A DNA stretch of 49,247 nucleotides, taken from assembly GCA_025450445.1 (NCBI GenBank), contig JANWHN010000087.1, forward strand, positions 1-49,247, given 5' to 3'. Position 1 is the first letter of the stretch; every line of letters begins with the position of its first letter. The position numbers and the translations under genes are program-made. The notes beneath the pieces are model-generated. The model searched no databases. It saw only the letters and a list, made by a program, of their open reading frames with translations, and was not told where the DNA came from. Shown one piece after another: positions 8,523 to 17,101 of the stretch. Source of the stretch: Anaerolineales bacterium (GTDB lineage Bacteria > Chloroflexota > Anaerolineae > Anaerolineales > UBA11579).

Positions 8523-9728
8523 AACGCGGACAAAGCGGCGCTTACCGGCTTGCAGAACGCCCGGTCCAGGGAACGGCTGATTCGGGTCCGTGAGGACGGC
8601 ACCATCCAAGCGCACGCCGTTCTGCTCGATCAGCCGCTTTCCCTCACCTTTGCTCTTCGCCATACCCGTCTCGACCAATACGTCCAGCACCGTTTGCTTT
8701 GCCTTTAACTTATACGTCTCCAGATCCTCGGGCGCATTCCCTTTTTGGAACACGCGCACAAAGTTTTCCTGCGCGGATTTTGCTTCAGCCTTGCCATAGA
8801 AAATTTCGGTGATCTCTGAGGCGATCTCCGCTTTGAGATCACGCGGGTGCAAGCTGCCATCTGCGGTTGCCTTTTCTTTGGCAGCGATCTCGCTGGCGGT
8901 CCAGCGCGTGACCATGCGCATGAAGTGCCCCATTGCTTTATCGGGCACGCTCATCACTTTGCCGTACATGTCGTTGGCATCCGTGTTGAGCGGGATGTGA
9001 TTCCCGAGCGACTTGCTCATCTTCACTTCGCCGTCAGTGCCGGGCAAGATACCCATGATGATCCCAATGTTGGGTTGCGCTCCCAGCCCGGTCATCAGCT
9101 TGCGCGCCGCGGTGACAATGTTGAACAGCTGGTCGGTGCCCCCCACCTGAACATCGGCCTTGAGCATGTAGGCGTCGTAGCCTTGCATGAGCGAGTAAAA
9201 GGTCTCGTGCAAATAAATGGGATCACCCTTTTCCCACCGAAGATGGAAATTCTCGCGGGTCAGGAATTGCTGAATGGTGAAGTTGGAAGCGAACTGGATC
9301 AGCTCGCCAAACGAAACTTCCGAAAGCCATTCGGCGTTGTAGCGGACCTTGGTTTTTTTCCGATCCAGCACCCGAAAAGCCTGGTTCGCGTAAGTCTGGG
9401 CATTGCGCTCAACATCTTCTGCCGTAAGCTGCGGGCGCAACTGGTCTTTATCCGATGGATCTCCGATCAGCGAGGTGAACGTGCCAATGAGGAATGTGAC
9501 CTCGTGTCCAAGCTCCTGGAACTGACGTAGCTTGCGCATCGGGATCGTGTGGCCAAGATGCAGGTCCGTGGTGCGCGGGTCAAAGCCACAATATACACGC
9601 AGCTTGCGCCCGTTCTTCTCGGCTTCGGTCAGTCGCTGGCGCAGCTCGGTTTCCATTGCGGCGCGCAGCTTGTCGTCGCCGTACTCGGTGCCTTGCATCA
9701 GCGTTGCGATCTGTTCGTCGATCTTCAT
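8514..9728 (-). CDS. tyrS: Tyrosyl-tRNA synthetase
   Basis: Charges tRNA-Tyr in the cytoplasm. The 404-residue class I enzyme has the HIGH-type motif H57-L-G-H60, KMSKS exactly at residues 236-240, and a C-terminal S4 RNA-binding domain (about 340-404, KGEGKRLIEQNGVRLDG). The tyrosine-site segment QGYDAYML (residues 182-189) and VGGTDQLFNI (195-204) are typical. The layout resembles the TyrZ-like branch, with an N-terminal extension of about 40 residues. GGAGAG lies 5' of the ATG. The roughly 124-base leader begins at a consensus -10 shared with the divergent HNH gene and contains a terminator-like hairpin. Confidence 0.96.
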   Translation of the reverse strand: MKIDEQIATLMQGTEYGDDKLRAAMETELRQRLTEAEKNGRKLRVYCGFDPRTTDLHLGHTIPMRKLRQFQELGHEVTFLIGTFTSLIGDPSDKDQLRPQLTAEDVERNAQTYANQAFRVLDRKKTKVRYNAEWLSEVSFGELIQFASNFTIQQFLTRENFHLRWEKGDPIYLHETFYSLMQGYDAYMLKADVQVGGTDQLFNIVTAARKLMTGLGAQPNIGIIMGILPGTDGEVKMSKSLGNHIPLNTDANDMYGKVMSVPDKAMGHFMRMVTRWTASEIAAKEKATADGSLHPRDLKAEIASEITEIFYGKAEAKSAQENFVRVFQKGNAPEDLETYKLKAKQTVLDVLVETGMAKSKGEGKRLIEQNGVRLDGAVLTDPNQPFPGPGVLQAGKRRFVRVEK

Positions 9729-9745
9729 ACTCTCTCCAGGTTAAA

Positions 9746-9799
9746 CAAAAACGCCCTCAAAAGCGAGAGGCGCAAAAGCTAAGCGCGAAATTCCTCGCT
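9746..9799 (-). promoter_or_regulatory. tyrS leader with terminator/antiterminator-like hairpins
   Basis: On the minus strand CGCC-T-CTC pairs with GAGGGCG (plus 9752-9772, one bulged base), followed directly by TTTTT (9747-9751), 18 bases before the tyrS start. An upstream AGCGAG (plus 9794-9799) can instead pair with CTCGCT (plus 9762-9767), with an inner GCGC/GCGC stem. That pairing would break the terminator-like stem. No T-box consensus is visible, so the signal, if real, is unknown. Confidence 0.45.
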
Positions 9800-9858
9800 A
9801 AATTAGTCGAACGAAGTATAGACGTAACTTTCGCGGATAAATCGCCACATATGGGGGC

Positions 9859-9888
9859 ATTATAGCATCTGACCCCATATGCTATAAT
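9859..9888. promoter_or_regulatory. Overlapping divergent promoters for tyrS and the HNH gene
   Basis: ATTATAGCAT (9859-9868) and ATGCTATAAT (9879-9888) are exact inverted repeats. Each arm contains an extended -10 (TGC-TATAAT), one facing each gene. Each arm also sits 17 bases from the opposite -10, where it offers TTATAG as a weak -35. A second dyad, CATATGGGG/CCCCATATG (9848-9856 and 9873-9881), overlaps it. Predicted starts are about 9895 (plus) and 9852 (minus). Confidence 0.7.
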
Positions 9889-9915
9889 TTTGCCCGTTGC
9901 TAATCGGCATTCGTT

Positions 9916-10431
9916 ATGCAAAGTAATCTCAAGGAACCAGTCCTTGTCCTCAATGCAAATTACGAACCCCTAAACGTTTGCACGATCCGCCGCGCTGTTG
10001 GGCTAATGCTTGCCGATAAGGCAAGCATGTTGGTTAACGGCCGCGGCGAAATCCACACCGCCCGCGAGATCTATCCCGCCCCATCCGTCATCCGCCTCGA
10101 TCGCATGGTCAAGCGGCCGCGCCCGAATGTAAAGCTGAATAAGCAAGAAGTGTTCCGCCGCGATGACTACACCTGCCAATATTGTGGCCGCAACGATGCC
10201 GACTTGACTCTTGATCACGTGATCCCGCGCCGTTTGGGAGGCAAGCATAGCTGGGAGAACTTGGTGACCGCTTGCAGGGTTTGCAATCACCATAAGGGCG
10301 GGCGCATGGCCGATAGCGCCGGTATGCGCTTGATGAAAATGCCCGATATTCCGGCGGCATCGGCGCAATACATTTTCGGGCGCTACCTCAACAACAACAG
10401 CGAGTGGGGATCCTACATTCAAGGCTGGTAA
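9916..10431 (+). CDS. HNH endonuclease family protein
   Basis: The 171-residue protein has a short N-terminal domain (VLVLNANYEPLNVCTIRRA, residues 9-27) seen in the common bacterial HNH proteins of this size, then the HNH nuclease at about residues 75-130. The nuclease has C87-x2-C90, D100-H101 (LDHVIPRRLGG), N115 and C120-x2-C123-N124-H, a zinc-supported beta-beta-alpha-metal fold. A DNA-nicking or cutting activity is expected, but the role of this housekeeping subgroup is not settled. It is a single-gene transcript between a divergent promoter and a strong terminator. The predicted 5' leader is only about 20 bases and has no Shine-Dalgarno. Confidence 0.85.
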   Translation: MQSNLKEPVLVLNANYEPLNVCTIRRAVGLMLADKASMLVNGRGEIHTAREIYPAPSVIRLDRMVKRPRPNVKLNKQEVFRRDDYTCQYCGRNDADLTLDHVIPRRLGGKHSWENLVTACRVCNHHKGGRMADSAGMRLMKMPDIPAASAQYIFGRYLNNNSEWGSYIQGW

Positions 10432-10449
10432 ATTTTTTGGTCTAAAAGC

Positions 10450-10478
10450 AAAAAGCGGGCCGTTGGCCCGCTTTTTTG
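10450..10478. terminator. Bidirectional intrinsic terminator
   Basis: AAAAAGCGGGCC and GGCCCGCTTTTT (10450-10476) form a perfect stem with loop GTT and flanking A and T runs. It ends both the HNH gene and the convergent lgt operon. Confidence 0.93.
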
Positions 10479-10488
10479 TTCTAACTGA

Positions 10489-11313
10489 TTACTTTCTAGA
10501 CCTTTTCTTTGCCGGGCGAGCCGTGTGCCGGGAGATCAACAAACCCGCCGAAGCGATGAAGACAACTCCCATAACCAGCTGGTTGGTGCTGTAGCCTCCA
10601 ACCAACGACGCATCCAGCCGCAAGAATTCCAGCATGAAGCGTATCACTGCATAAGAAGTTAGATAGCTTAGAAACAGATCACCTGGTTTCAGCCGCTTGC
10701 CATATTGCCGATCCAACCAGATCAAAAATAAAGCTGTCCCAAGCATCCAAAGCGATTCATACAGAAATATCGGGTGGTACGTCTCGAATTGGGCGTATTG
10801 AGGCAGCCGGTTTTCAGCCGGGATCGTAATCGCCCACGGCACCGTCGTCGGCGCGCCATAAAGCTCATGGTTGACAAAATTGCCCCAGCGCCCGATTGCT
10901 TGCGCAACCGCGGCGCCCGGAGCGAGGATATCGATCCAGGCTAGAAAGCTTTCGCCTTCACGGCGTGTCAGGTAATAGAGCATGGCAACCGCGGCGATGA
11001 CTGCACCGGGGATACCAAGACCGCCCTGCCAGATCGCAATGGCCTCAAGTGGATGCGACAGGTAATAGCTGGTGGTGAGCCCAACCGCCGTCATTGAAGG
11101 CGGCGGGGTGAAAATGTGCCACAGGCGGGCACCGATCACTCCGGCAATAAAAAGCCAGATCACACTGCCATAGAGAAAATCCGGGTCTTTCTTTTTCTTT
11201 ACCGCCAGGCGGTCTGAAAGAACAATGCCGGCAACCACGCCGAGCATGATGATGAGGGCATAAAAGCGAATGTACAAAATGCCGATATGAATTCCGTATT
11301 GGTCAATTGACAT
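10489..11313 (-). CDS. lgt: Prolipoprotein diacylglyceryl transferase
   Basis: Transfers diacylglycerol from phosphatidylglycerol to the lipobox cysteine of prolipoproteins in the cytoplasmic membrane. The 274-residue protein has about seven hydrophobic segments and the family core GRWGNFVNHELYGAP, where the Arg/Asn/Glu positions are conserved. HPIFLYESLW and an N-terminal YGIHIGILYIRFYALIIMLG also fit the family. A basic tail (KKRSRK) ends the protein. It is the last gene of a long minus-strand run, nine bases after the CDP-alcohol phosphotransferase, and stops just before a strong terminator. Substrates in this window include the lipoproteins at 3186-3635 and 40192-40914. Confidence 0.94.
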   Translation of the reverse strand: MSIDQYGIHIGILYIRFYALIIMLGVVAGIVLSDRLAVKKKKDPDFLYGSVIWLFIAGVIGARLWHIFTPPPSMTAVGLTTSYYLSHPLEAIAIWQGGLGIPGAVIAAVAMLYYLTRREGESFLAWIDILAPGAAVAQAIGRWGNFVNHELYGAPTTVPWAITIPAENRLPQYAQFETYHPIFLYESLWMLGTALFLIWLDRQYGKRLKPGDLFLSYLTSYAVIRFMLEFLRLDASLVGGYSTNQLVMGVVFIASAGLLISRHTARPAKKRSRK

Positions 11314-11322
11314 GCAAGATCC

Positions 11323-11964
11323 TTAGTAGCGAAGTTTTCGTTTGCGCGAGCTCTGGCGCACATGCAGGATGCGCTGAACAGCAGTGAGATTGGAACCGAT
11401 CGCGATCAAAGTGACGCCGATAAACGGAACACTAAATAGCAATGATGGCGCCAGGATCAGATAGCGCTCTACGCGGCTAAATAGCCCGACTTTTGCATCC
11501 AGCCCGACGCTTTGGGCGCGGGCACGGATGTAAGAAACGAGCACCGAGCCGAACGCAGCAAAATAGATGGACATGCTGAACCAAGCGTCGCTTTGGGTTT
11601 GCGCATACCAAAGCAACCCCGCATAAATAACCAATTCAGAATAGCGGTCCGTAACGGAGTCGACGAAGCCGCCGAAATCTTGCGGCTCACCGCGCAGGCG
11701 AGCCAATGGACCATCGAGTGCGTCCAGCGGCGTCATCAGCAGGAACATGATGCCGCCCAACGTGAACCTTCCCTGCGATAAGAAATACGCCCCGATCGAA
11801 ATCCCGACCAAGCCAGCCAGCGTGACCATGTTGGCGCGCACGCCCAGCCGGTTGAGGAATTCCGCAGTCGGCTCCAAAATCCAGTTGAAGCTGATCCGCA
11901 GCCGGTCGGTAAAGGTAACCGGATCTTTGTGTTGGACGGTTGCAGAGCGGTTAGCCAAGGTCAT
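11323..11964 (-). CDS. CDP-alcohol phosphatidyltransferase, PIP-synthase-like
   Basis: A 213-residue membrane enzyme joining a CDP-activated lipid to an alcohol. The full family signature is present: D-A-L-D-G-x2-A-R-x8-G-x3-D-x3-D, read as DALDGPLARLRGEPQDFGG then FVDSVTD. VSYIRARAQSVGLDAKVG is like actinobacterial and archaeal enzymes that use inositol phosphate, so phosphatidylinositol-phosphate synthase is my preferred guess over phosphatidylglycerophosphate synthase. It overlaps the ftsK 3' end by 14 bases and is followed closely by lgt. A second, different family member lies at 29177-30325. Confidence 0.82.
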   Translation of the reverse strand: MTLANRSATVQHKDPVTFTDRLRISFNWILEPTAEFLNRLGVRANMVTLAGLVGISIGAYFLSQGRFTLGGIMFLLMTPLDALDGPLARLRGEPQDFGGFVDSVTDRYSELVIYAGLLWYAQTQSDAWFSMSIYFAAFGSVLVSYIRARAQSVGLDAKVGLFSRVERYLILAPSLLFSVPFIGVTLIAIGSNLTAVQRILHVRQSSRKRKLRY

Positions 11965-14170
11965 CCTCTTCGTCTTGGTTATCCAGATTATCGAGGTCCA
12001 TCAGCACCTCGCGCTCGCGTCCGCCGCTTTGCACGGGTCCCAAGATACCCATCTCTTCGAGCTCATCCACTAGCCGGGCGGCGCGCGGGTAGCCGATGCG
12101 CAGGGCGCGCTGCAAATGCGAGGCGCTCGATTTACCCGTGCGGCGGATCTCGGCGATCGCGCCCTCGACCAATTCATCGCGATCTTCGATCATCGCATCT
12201 TTTTGCAGCAACGTGTCCCATGGGATAGCCTCGGGCGCTTCGTCTGATGCCCAGGCTTCTTGCCAATAAGCGATCACGCGTTCAATTTCTTGATCGTTGA
12301 TCATCACGCCCTGCGAACGGGCCGGGGCGGCGGCTTCGGGAGCCAGATACAGCATATCCCCGCGACCCAACAAGGATTCTGCGCCAGCTGTGTCGAGAAT
12401 TACGCGCGAATCGATGCCTGACGCGACTGCAAACGAAATGCGAGCGGGAAAGTTGGCTTTGATCAAGCCCGTGACCACATCCGTGCTGGGGCGCTGGGTG
12501 GCGACGACCAGGTGAATGCCAACGGCACGGGCCATTTGCGCCAAGCGCACCAGTGTGCTCTCGGTGTGCTCGGCAGTCGACATCATCAAGTCAGCCAATT
12601 CGTCTATAAGTACGACAATATGCGGCAAATGCTCAGCCTCAGCCTTGCGATCGGCTTTTCGGTTGTAGCCTTCGAGATCGCGCACGCGTTCAGCCTCCAG
12701 CAATTTGTAGCGACGCTGCATCTCAGCCACGACCCAGCGCAGAACTGCGTTGATGCGATCGAGTTGCGTTTCAACTTTGCCCAACAAATGTGGCAAACCG
12801 TTGAAGCGCACGAGCTCAACCATTTTTGGATCCAGCATGATCAGGCGCAGGTCAGCTGGGCTGTTGTTCATTACCAGACAAATTGCAACAGCAGACATCA
12901 TCACCGACTTGCCAGATCCGGTCGTGCCTGCGATAAGCAGGTGAGGCATCTTGGAGAGGTCGGCCGCGAGCGGCGCTCCGGAAACATCGCGCCCAAGTGC
13001 AATTCCAAGTGGTGAATTTATCTTGTGAAAAGCCTGGCTCTCCAAGATCGGGCGCAAGCGCACGATGCTCGTGCGCGTGTTTGGTACTTCGATACCGACA
13101 TACGAACGGCCGGGAACCGGCGCCTGAATGCGCAAGCGTTGCGCGGAAAGAGCGAGGGCCAGATCACGTTGCAGCGCGGAGATCTGTGCCACGCGCACTT
13201 TTTGGCGCGCCTCACCGTCCTCGTCGCCCTGTTTTTGAATATACCCGGGCTCAACCGCGTACTGGGTCACTGTGGGTCCAACCTGGAAGCCAACTACTTT
13301 GGCAGGGATCCCGAATTCAGCCAGAGTCTTTTCCAACAGGCCTGCCATTTGGTTGATATGACGCTCGTCTGGGCGAGTGCTGACTTCTTCACCGAGCAAT
13401 TCCATCGGCGGCAGATCGGCTGAGCGCGGCGCCGCCTTGACAGGCGTTCCGGCTTTTTCTTCCACCTTGAAGTCTTTGCGAAATTCGGCGGGCAGACGGG
13501 AAGAGCGCGGTTTGGCTGAAGTCGTCTGCGATTCTGAAACGCTTTCTTGGACCGGAGACACCGAAATAACGGGGTCGAGCACTGCAACCGCCGGGTTCTC
13601 CTCCGCCCTCATACCCAACCAGGAGCGAACGATGGCCATTTGGCTGAACGCGATAACTCCCGCAAATGCAAACAAAATAAATAAAAGCAATCCCGCTAAA
13701 AATAGTGATAACCAGTCTGGCAGAACAATGCCGAACAACAAGCGCAGGCTTTCGGCCAGACCCCAGCCAATAAGTCCGCCCGCCTGACCAGACTCGGCAA
13801 CCTCAAGCGATTGGCCCATCAGGAGGCTCAGCAATCCGAGCGCCGAGAAAGCCGCCCCTTCAAGAGCCAGCAACCTGCCCCAAGCGGGACCGCCCTGGCG
13901 GCGCAGCAAACGCCAGCCGGTAATCGCTAAACCGAGGACGACCAAGATCGAACCCCACCCTAGCCAGCGCTGCCAGATGTTTATCCACGGGGTTAGCCAG
14001 GCTCCGGCTGTGAAGCCGACCAAACCAAACATCGTGATGAGAGCCAGTGCGAGCAGAACAACCCCGGCAACCTCGAAGGCAAAATCGCCTAGACCGACGC
14101 GCAGGTTATCGAAGCGCGAAAGAAAAGAGCGGCGCGGTTGCCGCTCAACTGCCATGGGTCGCTTAGCCAT
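11951..14170 (-). CDS. ftsK: DNA translocase FtsK/SpoIIIE
   Basis: A 739-residue ATP-driven DNA pump acting at the division septum on chromosome termini. The N-terminus (residues 30-190) holds about four membrane helices. A short linker (190-265) replaces the very long one of E. coli. The alpha/beta motor has Walker A GTTGSGKS (415-422), Walker B VVLIDELADL near residue 521 and the conserved ATQRPSTDVVTGLIKANFPARI. The C-terminal gamma winged helix (about 665-725, SSASHLQRALRIGYPRAARLV) should read KOPS-like polar sequences. Its start overlaps the S1-protein stop by eight bases. Confidence 0.96.
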   Translation of the reverse strand: MAKRPMAVERQPRRSFLSRFDNLRVGLGDFAFEVAGVVLLALALITMFGLVGFTAGAWLTPWINIWQRWLGWGSILVVLGLAITGWRLLRRQGGPAWGRLLALEGAAFSALGLLSLLMGQSLEVAESGQAGGLIGWGLAESLRLLFGIVLPDWLSLFLAGLLLFILFAFAGVIAFSQMAIVRSWLGMRAEENPAVAVLDPVISVSPVQESVSESQTTSAKPRSSRLPAEFRKDFKVEEKAGTPVKAAPRSADLPPMELLGEEVSTRPDERHINQMAGLLEKTLAEFGIPAKVVGFQVGPTVTQYAVEPGYIQKQGDEDGEARQKVRVAQISALQRDLALALSAQRLRIQAPVPGRSYVGIEVPNTRTSIVRLRPILESQAFHKINSPLGIALGRDVSGAPLAADLSKMPHLLIAGTTGSGKSVMMSAVAICLVMNNSPADLRLIMLDPKMVELVRFNGLPHLLGKVETQLDRINAVLRWVVAEMQRRYKLLEAERVRDLEGYNRKADRKAEAEHLPHIVVLIDELADLMMSTAEHTESTLVRLAQMARAVGIHLVVATQRPSTDVVTGLIKANFPARISFAVASGIDSRVILDTAGAESLLGRGDMLYLAPEAAAPARSQGVMINDQEIERVIAYWQEAWASDEAPEAIPWDTLLQKDAMIEDRDELVEGAIAEIRRTGKSSASHLQRALRIGYPRAARLVDELEEMGILGPVQSGGREREVLMDLDNLDNQDEEDDLG

Positions 14171-15170
14171 TCTCTCTAGGTGAATCCAGGTAACTCGGGC
14201 CCTGTGCCTCTTGATCCTTCCAAGGCTCGCCGATCAGCTGCAGACTCAGACGCTGGCGATCAGCTTCGACCTGGAGCACGCGCACTTGTACCTTCATACC
14301 GCCTTCAAGAACTAGGCGCGGGTCTAAGCGATGGTGCAGGCTCATTTGGGTGATATGGATCAGACCTTCGAGGCCTTCTTCCATTTTGGCAAAGGCGCCG
14401 AAATGAACCACCTCGGTAATTTCAGCCGAGAATTCAGCGCCGACGGGATAGCGCTCAATTACGGTCGACCATGGATTGTCGCTGGCGCGTTTGATACTTA
14501 ACGATACTCGCCCAAGATCCTGGTTGAGATCGAGAATTACAACGGTTAACCGATCACCGGGTCCAGCGATCTCTTTGGGATGTCCCACCCGACCCCATGA
14601 AAGTTCAGAAATATGCACGAGCCCTTCAACTCCACCCAGATCTACAAACAATCCGAAGGGTGTCACGTTCGTAACCACGCCATCCAGCCGTTGACCAACT
14701 TTTAGGGTGCTCAGCAATTCCTGACGAGAGCCGGGTGCGCTCTGCGCTGCTCGTTCCGAAAGGACGATGCGGCCGCGCTCCGGATCGCACTCTATGACCT
14801 TCAATTCCATTTCCTTGCCCACATACCCTTCGAGCAATTTTTCGGTTACGCGCTGTCCTTTTGCGGTGGCAACCAAATGCGAACGTGGGACGAAGCCCTG
14901 GAATTCCTGAGCCCGAACCAAGAGGCCGCCTTTATTAAAACCGACAACTTCTGCATAGCAAACAGTTTCATTCTCTTGAAGTTCGACGACCCGCGTCCAA
15001 TCGACCCAGTCCATTGTGTTCTCTTTTGGTTCGGGCTTTGGTCCGCGCCGTGGAACTTTGCGAACTGGCTTTGCCTTTTGGCCGCCAAACCCTTGGCCTT
15101 CAGGCGTCAACGACTGCCACCAGCTATCTGAGGCATTCTTTGTATTGCTGCCAGAGTTGCTTCTGTTCAT
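14163..15170 (-). CDS. S1 RNA-binding domain protein (RpsA-like)
   Basis: A 335-residue protein with an N-terminal basic linker (residues 1-50) and three clear S1 OB-folds plus possible remnants. The domains lie near 60-130 (VGFNKGGLLVRAQEFQGFVPRSHL), 150-225 (NVTPFGLFVDLGGVEGLVHISEL) and 235-315 (EVVHFGAFAKMEEGLEGLIHITQM). This fits a short ribosomal protein S1 homologue of the kind found outside Proteobacteria, binding mRNA on the 30S subunit. It overlaps the upstream gene by ATGA and ftsK by eight bases. Whether it is the only S1 in the genome cannot be judged here. Confidence 0.87.
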   Translation of the reverse strand: MNRSNSGSNTKNASDSWWQSLTPEGQGFGGQKAKPVRKVPRRGPKPEPKENTMDWVDWTRVVELQENETVCYAEVVGFNKGGLLVRAQEFQGFVPRSHLVATAKGQRVTEKLLEGYVGKEMELKVIECDPERGRIVLSERAAQSAPGSRQELLSTLKVGQRLDGVVTNVTPFGLFVDLGGVEGLVHISELSWGRVGHPKEIAGPGDRLTVVILDLNQDLGRVSLSIKRASDNPWSTVIERYPVGAEFSAEITEVVHFGAFAKMEEGLEGLIHITQMSLHHRLDPRLVLEGGMKVQVRVLQVEADRQRLSLQLIGEPWKDQEAQGPSYLDSPRENG

Positions 15171-17065
15171 GCTTGCGCTTCCTTTCCATTCTGCTGCTCA
15201 AGAACATCTTTTTCCATTTCCAGCAAACTTTGGGCAACAGTTTCGATCGCTACCCTTTGTTTGCGGTACAGATCCGCTTCTGACATGGCCAAACGCATAG
15301 CAATATCGCGGACTTTGCGACCTTGCATAAATTTCATTTCGAGCAGGTTGTAAAGCATCCACTCTCCGCTCAGTCGCGGTTCGCCAGCGGGCTTGTTGCG
15401 ATCGATGGCTTCTTTTAGGATCGAACGCACGGCCTGGGACGGATTGCCCTCGTGATCCACCAATGATTGCTGAACAACTTGCAGGCCGCGTAGCGGGCTT
15501 TGAGTGAGCTTCGGGCCGCCCCAATAATGGGTCAGCGCATCCTTCACCCATTTAACCAGATCGCTATATTCGGGAAGGTCCGCAATATCGCTCATCACCT
15601 CTTGCTGGTCATAGCGAGATGCAGCCCGCAACCGCTGGATCACATCCAAGCGAGGTGTGACGCTCTCCAGCGAGCGCAAAGCCTGGCTTTGCTGGCGGCG
15701 GTCCTCGAGGGCAAGAGCCGCCCGAGCTCCGAGATCAAACAAGGCAGTTTTCTGCTCAGCAGACAATTCCGTTTTTTTGGTCCGCAAGACGCCCAAAATA
15801 CCAACTAATTCAGCGGTTTCCTCAGAGTGCAGAGGCAGCAGCCAGAATTGGCCCCATGAAAATAATTCGGGTTTGCCATTTGCAACCTGAGTTGCGCCAA
15901 GAAGTTCAGCTGACAGCTTTTGTTTGCTCAATATTTTCTTATCGCCGACTTCAAGGACGAGTTGCATCTCGCCCCGGTCCAGCGCGGTGACAAACGCGGT
16001 GCGGCTTTGCAGCCGATCACAGACTGCGGCAAGAACAGCTTCCAGGAATTGGCGCAGGTCCGTGTCAGTTAGGACCCGCTCCTGCAGGTTCTGCAGAAAT
16101 TGAACGTCGTCTTCGAGAGCTCCGAAGAAAATCCAGCGCTCGAGAGTCGGGGAGGCTAGCGTCAGCAGGTGGCCTAACAACAAGATGGTCAGCGCCACGA
16201 TAACCGGCAAAACTACACCCTCTTGGATACCAAGGAATGTTCCAATATCGCTCACCCAAGGAATAAGGGCTAGGATGATAAACACAGTCACTGGCCCGCG
16301 CAGCATCCAACGAAAAAGGCGGCTCTTGACGACCCGATCAGGCCAAGGGACCCCAAAGAACGCGGTGGCGTAAGCCATCGCCACCAACGCCCAGAAGGCG
16401 AGGATATTACCGAGCCCAGCACTGATCAGGAAAATCTCCGGGAAGCGGGCGGCGAAGCCTGAGCCAACAACCAGAAATGGATAGGCGCTGAACGCAAGGG
16501 CTAGCGAGCCGGCCAGCAGGTACGTCATGCGCCGCCGGCTGGCCGAAAGAACGGTGCGCTGCCAGGCGCGCCAAATGGTCAACATAGCCAGCAAAATGAC
16601 GATTCCGTAATAAGCGGTGAAAATGCTGGATAGTGGGGTCCGTTCCAGGAAGGCAACCGGGCGACCGTTTGGAACCAGCTCCCCAAGCAACAAGGTGCCG
16701 GGCAGGAGCGCAGCAAAAGCTCCCGAGACAATATACGAGAAGCGCACCAGCGCACGGCGGCGGCCGCGGGATGGGCGACCGGTGGTCTCCAGCAACGCGT
16801 CCGAGAAATGAAGATAAGCTGCCGGCAAAAAGATCGTGCCCAGCCATTCAAGCCGCAGCCAAATCTCAAGGCTGCCGGGATCATCGAGCGCGCCGCTGAT
16901 GGCCTCGCCCAGGAAACTGACCATGATGCAGGCCAAAATGACCGCGAAGGCGCGCGAAATTCGATCGCGCAGGTTGAATGTCAGCGAGCGCAAAAAGAGA
17001 GACAGCGCGGTGATAGCGATGCCGGCTTCAAAGACCTGATTGATGGTTATTAAACTATTGAGCAA
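15167..17065 (-). CDS. Membrane protein with 7TM-type sensor, GAF domain and C-terminal HTH
   Basis: A 632-residue protein. Residues 5-300 hold about seven to nine hydrophobic helices, like the N-terminal 7TM module of some sensor kinases. Residues about 325-465 look like a GAF domain (DLRQFLEAVLAAVCDRLQS onward). No histidine-kinase H box or ATP-binding motif follows. Instead the C-terminus (about 540-632) carries a helix-turn-helix resembling sigma-70 region 4, around GEWMLYNLLEMKF and VRDIAMRLAMSEADLYRKQR. It may be a membrane-tethered transcription regulator; ligand and target are unknown. I take the TTG at 17065 as start, preceded by AGGTG; no better ATG is near. It overlaps the S1 gene by ATGA. 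Confidence 0.72.
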   Translation of the reverse strand: MLNSLITINQVFEAGIAITALSLFLRSLTFNLRDRISRAFAVILACIMVSFLGEAISGALDDPGSLEIWLRLEWLGTIFLPAAYLHFSDALLETTGRPSRGRRRALVRFSYIVSGAFAALLPGTLLLGELVPNGRPVAFLERTPLSSIFTAYYGIVILLAMLTIWRAWQRTVLSASRRRMTYLLAGSLALAFSAYPFLVVGSGFAARFPEIFLISAGLGNILAFWALVAMAYATAFFGVPWPDRVVKSRLFRWMLRGPVTVFIILALIPWVSDIGTFLGIQEGVVLPVIVALTILLLGHLLTLASPTLERWIFFGALEDDVQFLQNLQERVLTDTDLRQFLEAVLAAVCDRLQSRTAFVTALDRGEMQLVLEVGDKKILSKQKLSAELLGATQVANGKPELFSWGQFWLLPLHSEETAELVGILGVLRTKKTELSAEQKTALFDLGARAALALEDRRQQSQALRSLESVTPRLDVIQRLRAASRYDQQEVMSDIADLPEYSDLVKWVKDALTHYWGGPKLTQSPLRGLQVVQQSLVDHEGNPSQAVRSILKEAIDRNKPAGEPRLSGEWMLYNLLEMKFMQGRKVRDIAMRLAMSEADLYRKQRVAIETVAQSLLEMEKDVLEQQNGKEAQA

Positions 17066-17101
17066 TCAACACCTATAAGGAAACCAATAAAGTGAATCTG
17101 C

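Noticed and set aside
9729-9858. T-box riboswitch upstream of tyrS
   Set aside because: The conserved T-box sequence and specifier-loop layout could not be found; only the alternative hairpins are supported.
12512-13423. Plus-strand open frames inside ftsK
   Set aside because: They are opposite the well-conserved FtsK motor and show no family features.
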